Source of the DNA: an uncultured Verrucomicrobiae bacterium
GTDB lineage: Bacteria > Verrucomicrobiota > Verrucomicrobiia > Limisphaerales > UBA1096
Reading direction: 5' to 3'
NCBI GenBank assembly: GCA_937770485.1
Contig: CALJHX010000020.1
Span: forward strand, 62,001-126,000
DNA: 64,000 nt
The notes under the pieces are model-generated. The model was not told where the DNA came from. It was given only the letters and a program-made list of their open reading frames with translations, and made no database searches. Positions 26,876 to 36,400 of the stretch are shown one piece after another. The position numbers and the translations under genes are program-made. Every line of letters begins with the position of its first letter. The first letter of the stretch is position 1.

Positions 26876-29800
26876 TCAGCGGCCGTTGGTGATCTGTTTC
26901 ACTCGGTAGTACCGCTCGCCAAACCATGACCGCTCCGCATGGAAGACCACCCCGGACGAACCGGCGCTTTTCTCGTGCACCGATACCCAGTCGATAAGGT
27001 TTTTGGACGACTCGAGCACGTAAAGCTCGCCCGGCACGCTTGGCCAAGCGAGGCGCACAGTCGGCGGCCAGAATTGGCTTTCGATCTCCAGTTCGATCGG
27101 CAGCGGGGATATCAAGTGATCCTGCTCGTCAGCCAAAGTAGTGTACAGGGTGAACTCACTTGGCGCGTCGCCGACGGTGTTGACCTGCACCACCCAGTCG
27201 CCCTCGAGGCTTGGGATGGTGTCATCTTCGCGCAGAACGATCTGCTCCGGTGCCGGGCCAAGGTGGATGCTGTTGCGGTAGTGCAAGCCGTCGGTGCTGA
27301 TCAACTCGATGTCAGCATCGGCAGTGAGGCCGGTGGCCTCGAGCAACGCCGCCGGGGTGCCGGCCGGGATGCTCCACAAAAAGCGTGTAGGCGTGCCCGG
27401 CTGGGACTGGAATAACTCGCTGCCGGTAGCGTTGGCCAATCGTATGATGTCGCCGGATGCATTCGGTGGAGAACCGCCGCCGCAGTCGCCGTCCCACTTG
27501 GCCACAATGTCGTACAAGGCGCGCTCGGTGACGTTGGTATCTGTTTTTTGAACTGTAAGGTAGAGCAACTCGCCCGGTTGCAGCGGCAGATGGCCGGTGT
27601 CGCCGATGACGAGATTGGCAAAATAGGAGTCGTTCATGTCCACCTGGATGTAATCGTCTGCTTTGGTGTCCCCGGATGGGAAGCCGCCGTAGCTGGCAAG
27701 CAGGGAGACCTTGGCGTTTCTACGCTTTTTCACGGAGGACAACTCGACAGTCAGCTTGCTCGAGTCGCTGCACGTCTCGACGGTCCAGTAGTGAGTCTCG
27801 TTGTCATAAATCCTGCCACGAACTTTTTTACCTTCCTTGAGTGCCTCGGCTGTGTCGTCACGAGTGTATGGCTTGCCACCTTCGGGGGTGACCTCGGTGT
27901 CCTCCACCTCACTGCCCATAATTTTGATGTACCAACTAATAAGCATCGGCTCGATCTCAGTATCAGTATCATCAAGGCCAACCCGGCGATCCCGAACTTC
28001 AAGCACCCAGTCACCCATGGCGCGTTCGCCGCTCAGGACATCAAGCGCCTCCTCGGCAAGGTTGTGCGGCCCAGGCCCGATCAATTCGACCGTGTCGAGC
28101 CGCACAGCGGCACTCTCGGTGCGGATCGTCAGCGGCGTGGAAGAGCGCGCGGCGGTGAAGCGCACCGTGTTGGTGACCCAATCAGCGCTTTGCGGGATAG
28201 CGTTGGTCAGGCTGATCGCGCCCTCAACACGATTGGTGACCACACCGCCAAGCAAGTACTCGGCGTCATCTCCGGCGGCGTGGGTAACGAAACTAAGTCT
28301 GTAGTCCTGGCCAACCGCAGTGGGCAGATCGCGCCAGATGGCACCCCCCTCCTTCGCCTCGGAAGCGCTGTCGTAGGAGAGCATCGCGTAGTAGTTGCCA
28401 CTGTGCGCCCCGATGCTCTGGCTTACTCGCACCTTTGAGTTGATTACTGTCCAGCCATCGACGATGTCATTCGTTTTAACCAATCCGACTGTCTCACCCT
28501 CAAACCCGCTGAAGAGCACCTGCTCCTCCTCCTTGGCGTACGGCGCGTGGCCGAACTTCATAGACGCCTTGGCCAAGTTCTCAAGTTCGGAAAACACAGC
28601 GTAAAGATTGGCCGGTGTGACCTCGTCTAAACGCACGCTATCGAGCATCACCGCGTATACGTCAGGCTCAAGTGACTGGAATCGGATTTGCGTGTTGGCC
28701 GACTTGGCCGTGAACACCACGTCCTGCATCTGCCATGAGAGTGTGTTGTTAGCCGCCTCGATCGACGCGGTGACCGTCAGGTTGGTCACAGAACCGACGA
28801 AAACCTTCATCTCCAGCGGTTCATCGGCGTCAGGATTCTTGGCGTAGGCAAACTGCAGGCGATACGTCTTGTCCGCCTCTGTCAGGGCATTGGTCGAGAT
28901 GGTGCCAGGCTCGAAACCGTTCATCTCGAGAAACTGGACACCTGAGTGCGCCTTCAAGCCAGCTACCTCGCCCGAGCGGTAAGCGTACACCTCACCGCTT
29001 TCGAGTTCCCAACCAGAGTGGAACATCGCCGAGTCGTCGATGAAATCGTTGTCCGCAGACTCGAAGCCGTCCTCGAAAACCGGAACTGTTCCGGTCTCCT
29101 CGGTGAGCATCATACCGTAGGCGATGTTGGTGTGACCACGGTTCTCGGCAAGCAATAGTCGAGTGCCCTGCGGGCTCACAAGGTGCAGATCCAGATCGGC
29201 AAGGCGCGGGTGGTCGATCCGTACACCAATCTCGGCGGAGCCAACTAAAAAATCGTTGGTCACAGTCAGCCGCGAGGTGGTGACGATGTCGTCATCGATC
29301 GTCTCCGGCCCGTCGCTGACCAGATTGATCGTATTGTCCAGCGAGATGTCGTACTCGAAAATGACCTTGAGGTGGAAATCGACGCCGGTGATCTCCGGGT
29401 TGTCGATGGTGACGAACCAGCGCCCCTCGATGCCCCTCGGCGAGTCGTTCAGCCCGTAATGCAGCTCACCCCGTGGCGGGCTACCGTCCCATTCAACGAT
29501 ATCGTCTTCAGTTCCAATCTCTCCGTCCGGGCCAGGTAAAATTGCAGCATCTACTGTAGATTTGTCGTACTCTTTTTTGTCCAAATCCGGCTCGATGTCC
29601 TTGCGGATGTAAACATCCACCGGGCCGGTCATCTCGGTCAACTGCACGATCATGTTGGTGGCATTGAACGGCACTTCCACCAGGAAATCCTTACTTTCAT
29701 CCGGGTCAAGGTGAACATCAATGCCACGATCTCCGATCAGGCTTAAATCTGGAATTGCATCCACATTCACATTGAGATGCTGCACCAGGCCTGTGAAGGA

Positions 29801-32800
29801 CAATGCACTGTCCACGATGTCAAACTGCCATACGCCCATGGCCGGTTGCCACTTGAAATCATTCAGGCTGCCCGGGCCATCTGTCGGGATGGATCCCGGC
29901 ATAACGCTGGCGGGAACCGACTCGTCGTCGTAAATGAACACGAAATCGGTGGGGTACGGCTTGCCGGTGACGAGTTCGGCCAAAGTGTGATTATTCAGGA
30001 CGACGGCGTCCCGGTTGTGGCTCAATTGACCCCACAAATCGCCAACCTCCTCGTGATGTATTATGCTCGTCGCCGTCACTTTGCGGACGGTGTCGTAAGG
30101 CATACCTGTGTAGATGCCGAACACTGAAACGCCTCCCGGGTTGGCCGCCGAGCCGTCCGGGATGATCGCCGGCATCGGCATCATCAACAGGTTCCCTTCG
30201 TCCATGAAACCGTTCGCGTTATCGGTCGACAAACCGACCAGACCGAACTCGGCCGCCATCTGGTCCTCAGACTTGACGCCTATGTAAAACACCTCGTCCT
30301 TGCCCACCTTGGCATCGTCGAAGGTGATGTATTCTGTGCCACCGCGCCCGGTCGAGCGGAATGCGGCGTCGAGCACGGCCGGCTCGAGATTGGTCAGGTT
30401 CGAGTCGCGCGACACGTACAGGTCGATGTCCGCCTCACGGTAACGCGGCGTGGACAGATTCGGCGACATGAAGGTGATGAATGCCACATGCCGGCCGAAG
30501 CTTGGCTGGTTATTGTCATCATCATCGTCGTCGGTCGCCGGGACGCCGGGCGTGGTGCCTGATTGATTCGTCGTCTCCGGCGGTGCGTTAGTGAAGGTGT
30601 AAAAATGCCATTGATTGGTGATCCCCCGGCGGTTGGCGAACACGGTGTGGCTTGGGTCGTTCGTCTTCGCCAGGGGAGAGTTGGCGCCTACACGCTGGTT
30701 AAGCATCGGCATGCCGTTGGTCAGGGTAGTGATGGCTGGCAGCTCGATCTCCTCCGGCTTGTCCTCCTTAAGCAGAAAGGCATCCTTCACCTCCGGGTTG
30801 GCGCTGGACATCACGAGCGCGAAATCCTGCACTACGTCAACGTGGTCGGCACGTGTGTCGGCATCGTAAAACGCCGACAACGAATCGACATTCACCCGGC
30901 GCGCGTAGACGGTGATGCGGTATTTCTCCGCGCTTGGCTCCTCGATGAAGACGTTCTCGACGTTGTTGATCACGTCGTTGGTCAAGCCCATCGTGCTGTA
31001 AACGGACGCGCCGATGTTGTTGCCGTAATAGACCTCGTTGGTGTCGGTCGTTGTATCCGCCGGCTCGTCGTCGGGGTCGACGGGATCCAGCGGGGCGCCT
31101 TGGCCAAGCGGTGAATCCGAGATCGGCGTAACGATCAAATCGAGGTCGTTGACGAGCTTGACGGCGGCGTTGGGGTTGCCGGGCGGGTCGGTCCACGCCA
31201 GCGTGAAGCGCAGCGGGTAGTGCATCGCGTTGGTGCCCAGGGTGATCTCCCACGAGCGGCTCTCGCCGGTGGCCAGCGCGTTGGTCAGGCTCTGGTCGAT
31301 GAATTGCATTGGCCAAGCGGCCTCGTCGTTGGGGTTCTCATCAGCCAGAGCCGGCACAGCGCGGCCAAGGTTCGGGAGGCCCCAGCCTTGGTGGTTCACC
31401 GTGCCGCGGACGTTGTGATCGTACCGGGCATCGACCGACTGCGCGCTGTTGATCAGCAACGCCTTCATCAACGCCGGGCTGTTGGTCCGCTTGTTGCGGC
31501 CAGTGAGGCGGCGGTGGTAAAATTCCTCCATCAAGGCCAGCATGCCGCTGATCGCCGGGGCGGCCACGCTGGTGCCGGATTCATACCGGTACTGGTCGCC
31601 GAGTTCGTCATTTTGTTTCTCCAGCGCGTCGGCGTCCGCCTGCGCGTTGGTGGAGGTGATCGAGTTTTTCCAGTCGGCGGAACGGGTGGAAATAATGAAC
31701 GTGCCAGGCGCGACCAGATCCGGCTTGAACCGGCCGAACGCCCCCTCGATGCCGATGCCGACATTGCCCCGACTCGAGAATGCAGCGACTTGATTGTCAG
31801 AATCCGACATGCCAGCGAACGGCGTGTTGGTGGTCGTGGTGACTTCCTCCTTCTCGACCTCGTTGCCATCCTCGTCGGTCTCGGTGACAGTGTTGGTGAC
31901 ACTGGTGTACGACTCGGCGACGACCTCGCGAAGCGTCTCGATCGCGCCAACGGTGATCACGTTCTTGGCCGTGCCAGGCGCAGTGATGGTGTTCGGGCTG
32001 GCGTTGAGGCCGTTGTCGGTGCCTGAACCGGAGTTGCCGGCCGGGAACACATAAATCACCTGCTGATCGCCGGGCTGCTCCGGCAGAGCGTCTCGGGTGG
32101 CGGCGTCATAGCTGGCCGCCGCCCACGTGTAATCGCTTTCATCCTCGTATTCCCAACTGTTATTTGAAATCAGCGTGTATTTTTGCTTGGGACTTTGGAA
32201 GTAATGGTAATCAGCCGACTCGGTCTGCAGCCAGCGATCAGATACATGATTATTCACGTTGCTATCACTATACTTGAGTACGTGCAGCTTGGCCTTGATC
32301 GCCATGCCCTTGAAATCGGGATCCTCGAACGAGCCGGGCGGCGGGTTGGTCTTGATCGTGTCCGAGCCGACGCCGTCCCCGGCGATGATGCCGGCCACAA
32401 AGGTTCCGTGGCCGTCGGGGTCCTTGCCCTCGCCCGAGCCCTTGATCCGCTTGCCAAACGCGGCGTGACTACCGTCCACACCCGTATCGTTGACGTTGAC
32501 GTAAATACGATTGCCTGTCAGGCCAAGGTGATTCGTGCTCCACACCTTGGTCACTTCGCCATCGACGTTGGTCTCAGCGTTGAAAACATCGACACCCAAA
32601 CGCGGCCGAGTGAGGTCGTTGGCCAGTCGACGTTGCCGATGTCGCTCAAGTCCCTGCACCTCGGTCAGACGGGCCAAGGCGGCCAGTTTGTCGGCGGGCA
32701 CGCGAGCCACGAGTTTGGCCCCGAACGGCGTGCGATCCTGCGACAATACCTCGACACCTAGCTTGGCCAGGCGCTTGGCCGCGGCAGGCTCGCTGTTCGG

Positions 32801-33421
32801 GAACAACACCACATTAAGCAACGCCCTCTCCGGCAGCGCCTGGCCGGTGAGCGCCATCTCAAGCAGTTTCATCTCCAGCTTGTAATATGGCTCGAACGCC
32901 AGCACCGACTGCGTGCCGGACCAGTTGGCCAGACGCGACGCGCCGACGGCGTCCACCCGCACGAGGTAGGCATTATTCGGAATGTACGAGATGATTTTGC
33001 CGCCGCTCGCGGAGATGTGCCGCCGGAACGCCGCCGTGGCCGGACCGCGCGACTGTACGATGTACGTCAGCGGATCGCCGGTAGTTTTTAATTCAGCTGG
33101 GATTGCCAGCCTGGAGCCAAGCGCGGTGTCGATGAAGGCGTTTCGCAGCAGCACCGCCGTCTCGTTGCGGACGAGTTCGCCGATCGGCGCGTCAGTGTTT
33201 TTGAGCCGGAACGGGAACGGGGTATTCGCGGCAACCGGCACCGGCAGCGCAACTGCGGGCGGACTGGCCAAGCGGGCGGACTGGTTCGTTGGCGCCTGGC
33301 CAAGCGCCAGACCGGCAGGTGATGCCTCGCGGGCAACCGGTCCGCGGCTGATGCCAATGTAGGCCAACGCGGCAATGAGTGCCGTCAACAAAACCGCGGA
33401 GAGTGTTTGCCTGTTTTTCAT
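26876..33421 (-). CDS. Giant secreted subtilisin-like (S8) protease with interrupted P domain
   Basis: The 2181-residue protein has a signal peptide (MKNRQTLSAVLLTALIAALA) and an N-terminal propeptide-like region to about residue 280. The S8 catalytic domain shows Asp312 (NVNDTGVDGSH), His338 (DPDGHGTFVAGIIAG), Asn463 (FPAGNSGSG) and Ser618 (ESGTSVAAPA). Beta-rich PPC- or CBM-like domains follow. A proprotein-convertase P domain seems to begin at about 1355 (RIDHPRLADLDLHLVSPQGT) and to finish only at about 1830 (GDWVLEVRDRRVG), with two jelly-roll-like modules between. It starts 6 bases after the prepilin cassette gene A, so it may be co-expressed. Its role is probably extracellular protein breakdown. 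Confidence 0.88.
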   Translation of the reverse strand: MKNRQTLSAVLLTALIAALAYIGISRGPVAREASPAGLALGQAPTNQSARLASPPAVALPVPVAANTPFPFRLKNTDAPIGELVRNETAVLLRNAFIDTALGSRLAIPAELKTTGDPLTYIVQSRGPATAAFRRHISASGGKIISYIPNNAYLVRVDAVGASRLANWSGTQSVLAFEPYYKLEMKLLEMALTGQALPERALLNVVLFPNSEPAAAKRLAKLGVEVLSQDRTPFGAKLVARVPADKLAALARLTEVQGLERHRQRRLANDLTRPRLGVDVFNAETNVDGEVTKVWSTNHLGLTGNRIYVNVNDTGVDGSHAAFGKRIKGSGEGKDPDGHGTFVAGIIAGDGVGSDTIKTNPPPGSFEDPDFKGMAIKAKLHVLKYSDSNVNNHVSDRWLQTESADYHYFQSPKQKYTLISNNSWEYEDESDYTWAAASYDAATRDALPEQPGDQQVIYVFPAGNSGSGTDNGLNASPNTITAPGTAKNVITVGAIETLREVVAESYTSVTNTVTETDEDGNEVEKEEVTTTTNTPFAGMSDSDNQVAAFSSRGNVGIGIEGAFGRFKPDLVAPGTFIISTRSADWKNSITSTNAQADADALEKQNDELGDQYRYESGTSVAAPAISGMLALMEEFYHRRLTGRNKRTNSPALMKALLINSAQSVDARYDHNVRGTVNHQGWGLPNLGRAVPALADENPNDEAAWPMQFIDQSLTNALATGESRSWEITLGTNAMHYPLRFTLAWTDPPGNPNAAVKLVNDLDLIVTPISDSPLGQGAPLDPVDPDDEPADTTTDTNEVYYGNNIGASVYSTMGLTNDVINNVENVFIEEPSAEKYRITVYARRVNVDSLSAFYDADTRADHVDVVQDFALVMSSANPEVKDAFLLKEDKPEEIELPAITTLTNGMPMLNQRVGANSPLAKTNDPSHTVFANRRGITNQWHFYTFTNAPPETTNQSGTTPGVPATDDDDDDNNQPSFGRHVAFITFMSPNLSTPRYREADIDLYVSRDSNLTNLEPAVLDAAFRSTGRGGTEYITFDDAKVGKDEVFYIGVKSEDQMAAEFGLVGLSTDNANGFMDEGNLLMMPMPAIIPDGSAANPGGVSVFGIYTGMPYDTVRKVTATSIIHHEEVGDLWGQLSHNRDAVVLNNHTLAELVTGKPYPTDFVFIYDDESVPASVMPGSIPTDGPGSLNDFKWQPAMGVWQFDIVDSALSFTGLVQHLNVNVDAIPDLSLIGDRGIDVHLDPDESKDFLVEVPFNATNMIVQLTEMTGPVDVYIRKDIEPDLDKKEYDKSTVDAAILPGPDGEIGTEDDIVEWDGSPPRGELHYGLNDSPRGIEGRWFVTIDNPEITGVDFHLKVIFEYDISLDNTINLVSDGPETIDDDIVTTSRLTVTNDFLVGSAEIGVRIDHPRLADLDLHLVSPQGTRLLLAENRGHTNIAYGMMLTEETGTVPVFEDGFESADNDFIDDSAMFHSGWELESGEVYAYRSGEVAGLKAHSGVQFLEMNGFEPGTISTNALTEADKTYRLQFAYAKNPDADEPLEMKVFVGSVTNLTVTASIEAANNTLSWQMQDVVFTAKSANTQIRFQSLEPDVYAVMLDSVRLDEVTPANLYAVFSELENLAKASMKFGHAPYAKEEEQVLFSGFEGETVGLVKTNDIVDGWTVINSKVRVSQSIGAHSGNYYAMLSYDSASEAKEGGAIWRDLPTAVGQDYRLSFVTHAAGDDAEYLLGGVVTNRVEGAISLTNAIPQSADWVTNTVRFTAARSSTPLTIRTESAAVRLDTVELIGPGPHNLAEEALDVLSGERAMGDWVLEVRDRRVGLDDTDTEIEPMLISWYIKIMGSEVEDTEVTPEGGKPYTRDDTAEALKEGKKVRGRIYDNETHYWTVETCSDSSKLTVELSSVKKRRNAKVSLLASYGGFPSGDTKADDYIQVDMNDSYFANLVIGDTGHLPLQPGELLYLTVQKTDTNVTERALYDIVAKWDGDCGGGSPPNASGDIIRLANATGSELFQSQPGTPTRFLWSIPAGTPAALLEATGLTADADIELISTDGLHYRNSIHLGPAPEQIVLREDDTIPSLEGDWVVQVNTVGDAPSEFTLYTTLADEQDHLISPLPIELEIESQFWPPTVRLAWPSVPGELYVLESSKNLIDWVSVHEKSAGSSGVVFHAERSWFGERYYRVKQITNGR
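27038..27049. repeat. GCTTGGCCAAGC palindrome, exact copy (in S8 protease)
   Basis: Exact 12-mer near the 3' end of the protease gene, read as L-A-W-P-S, the least common of the three frames. Confidence 0.9.
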
Positions 33422-33427
33422 CCTACG

Positions 33428-36400
33428 CTATTCCTCTGCCAACACCTGGTAATCCTCGATCACTGCGCGAAACACTTTATTGGTGCCCTCCCATTGATCC
33501 TCGAGTTTGTAAGTGGTCTTGGTGAATACCTCACCCACAACGGCGTAGTTGGTGCACATTTGATAGTACTGTCCGGGGCGGGTCACAATCGAGTTCTCCG
33601 CCGGCTTGAGCGCCTGGCCGAACGCATAAACGGTGATCCTCGGCTCGTCCTCCTTGAGGAGCGACAATATTTGCTGCGGAATCCATTCCATCACGTTCTC
33701 GTGGATGGCGTACTTCTGCTGTTCGGTCGGAACACCTTTCAAAGCCATCTCCATCGGGTTGATGTTCAGGAAGGGCGAAAACTCGGTCAGCGTAGGCGTC
33801 GACAAAACATCGCCAAGCGTACGGAACCCACCCTTGGCCAGGCGTGCCTGATTCATCCCGTAAATGACATTGGAGCGGCCATTGATCCACATTGTCTGCT
33901 GCCCGTGCGTACCGTTGAGGATCCAATCCAGTTGAGGTGAGGTCGGCTGTATGAGGTGCGCCTCCTCCGCCGTGCCCATCTCCGCAACGTACGCGCCAAG
34001 GGTCGGGCTGTCCGGCAGGGAGTTGGACAAAACGGTCAATCCGCTGAACACCGCCGACCATGCGGCGGCGTTGGTCTGGTTCACGGAGAGCAGCCCGGTG
34101 GCGGCGCTGGCGTTAGGTGCGGTGGTGAAGAGTTGCAGCAACCGCCAGTCGTTCGTCGGATGGGTGGTGCTCAGCCCAAGCAGCGACGTCGCCAACAGCG
34201 GATGCGTGCCAGCTCGGTATTCCTGGAGGTTAACAAGGCCATCTATGTCGGGATCGAGGTAAGCATCCTGTTTTTGTGGATTGAGGCCGTAAAGAGTTTC
34301 CCAATAATCGGGCATGCCGTCCCGGTCGCGGTCGAAGCCCTTCATCAGGTTGTGCGTGCCGAAGCTGCCGGACCACGACCACCAATTTGTGAGCGATGCC
34401 ACCCCTGACTTGAGATACATCGTCTGCCACGACGTGCCGCGGTGCACCCGCCCCAGCCAGCCGATACCGGGGAACTTGTTATCGGGAAACTGCCACGCGT
34501 CACTGTTCACAATGAGCGGATCCTTGGCGTAAAAGTTGTAGGCGTTGACATCGGTCAACTGCCCTCCCCCGCCCCACGGCCGGTACCGCTCGTTGATCAG
34601 CCCAAGGTTGCTCCCGGGCAGCGGTGTGTTAGGCGGCCGCAGATAAACCACGTTGTTCGTGCTGAACCGGTCGGTGATAATCGGGTCGGTCAGGTCGTTG
34701 ACCGTGTAGTGTACGAGCGGGTCGTTGGCCTGCCACGAGGCGCGCTTATAAATCTTACGGGTCGGGGTGAAAGGCGCCTGCTTGCGAATCATGTCGGACG
34801 GGCGGCGCGGACGGTTCCGACCACGCAGAAAGTCGTCGAAATCCTGAATTGCCTTGGCCTTGTTCCGGCCGGCATAGGGGTCGCTGTTGTAGCTGCGCCA
34901 GAACGCCGTGCTCACTGGTTTTTGGCCACGGGCCACCTGAATCTGGTTCATAACTCCAAAGGTCGGGCTACGGTTGCCCTCGCTGGAGTCCACCCGGTTG
35001 GTTTCCCAAAAAGCTCCCTCAGACAGGTTACCACTGCCGAACAAGCTCGACGCGGCACCTGTCTGGCCAGTGGTCAACTGCGTGATATCCATCGAGGTGA
35101 CTAGATTATCGAGGTTCACCGCGTCCACCACGCGGTTCAATTCGAGATCGACGAGGAAATACTGGACACGGTTGGTGATGTGCAGCTTCCAGTCCGGCAC
35201 GGCGAACCCTGCTTCGAACACGTTGGTGAAAGCGCGGTTGGCCGGGAAGAAGCGCTTGAGGTCGGTGCTGTAGATTGAGTTGGTAATGGTGGTCGCCGCC
35301 GCATTCAACGGCACCTTGAATTCGCGACCGCGCCATTTTTTTTGCAGCCTGGTAAATTTGTTAAACGGAGCGGAGACCAGGTTCGTGAGCAACCTTGGTA
35401 ACGCGACGCCTGACTTGTTCGTGACACTGTGGTCCCACAGCCCGATCTGGTATTGATGCCGAATGTCCATGGCAAGCCGGCGAGGGTAGTCGTTCGTATA
35501 GGAGTTCCAGCCCTCGATGCCAAACACGTTGGTGATGCCAAGGGTGTACATCTGGTTCGTCCGCCAGTTGCGGCTCATTTCCGGGGGAGCGTTGGCCAAG
35601 GTGCCCTTGTTGACCTCGAGCCGGCGCGACACCTGCACGATCGATTCCACCGAGTATTCGTTGAAGTTGGGTAGGCCCTTCTTCGCGCCGACGATCCACG
35701 GCACGCCGTGAATGTTGATGTGTAGATCGGTGTCGAACTGAAACTGCGGTCTAAGCACCACATTGGCGAGCTTCATGAAACTCTGCCGGCGTATCCTCTG
35801 CCAGTCATTGGTCACCTCCGTGTAACGGGAAATGAACACGCCGGAGCCACCGGCCGGGTTGGCGTACTTGCGGAACACAGGCCGCATGACCGTCGGCGGG
35901 TTGGGATAAACCAGTTGATTGGTGGTCGCGTCGTAAATATTCGCCGCAACCTGCAGCAACCGGTGCACCTCCGGCGTGTAGGCGTTGGCCGGAAAAAGCT
36001 GGATGCCGCTCGATACGCCGTTAGTCGGGTTGAACACGCCCTGGTTTTGCGGCACCGGGAACAGCGGATGCTGCAACCCGGCGATGCCGATGTCTGGGTT
36101 CACCACCTTGCCGCCGATGAAATATCCGGTGGCGGTGTTCCCGGTGGCTGGATCGGTTGCGCTTTGCGAAACCACGCTAGCCCTAAGCATCGCGTGGGCA
36201 GCCCTGTTAATGAACTCGTCAGCGGTCCAGTTGGTCTGCGAGTTGTGCCCCGTGAACCAGTCATTGGCATAATTAATGTTCAACTTACCACGCAACGCCG
36301 GCTCGGAGTCCACACCCATCTGGCTCAACAGCCGGTAGTAGGTGCGGCGTTCGTAGGAGTCGAGGCGCTTGCGCGTGTAAATCGACTTGGGCTGGACGTT

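Noticed and set aside
31230-33362. Several plus-strand frames of 80-270 codons opposite the S8 protease
   Set aside because: Shadows of a GC-rich gene on the other strand; compositions rich in Arg, Ala, His and Val with no recognisable domain.
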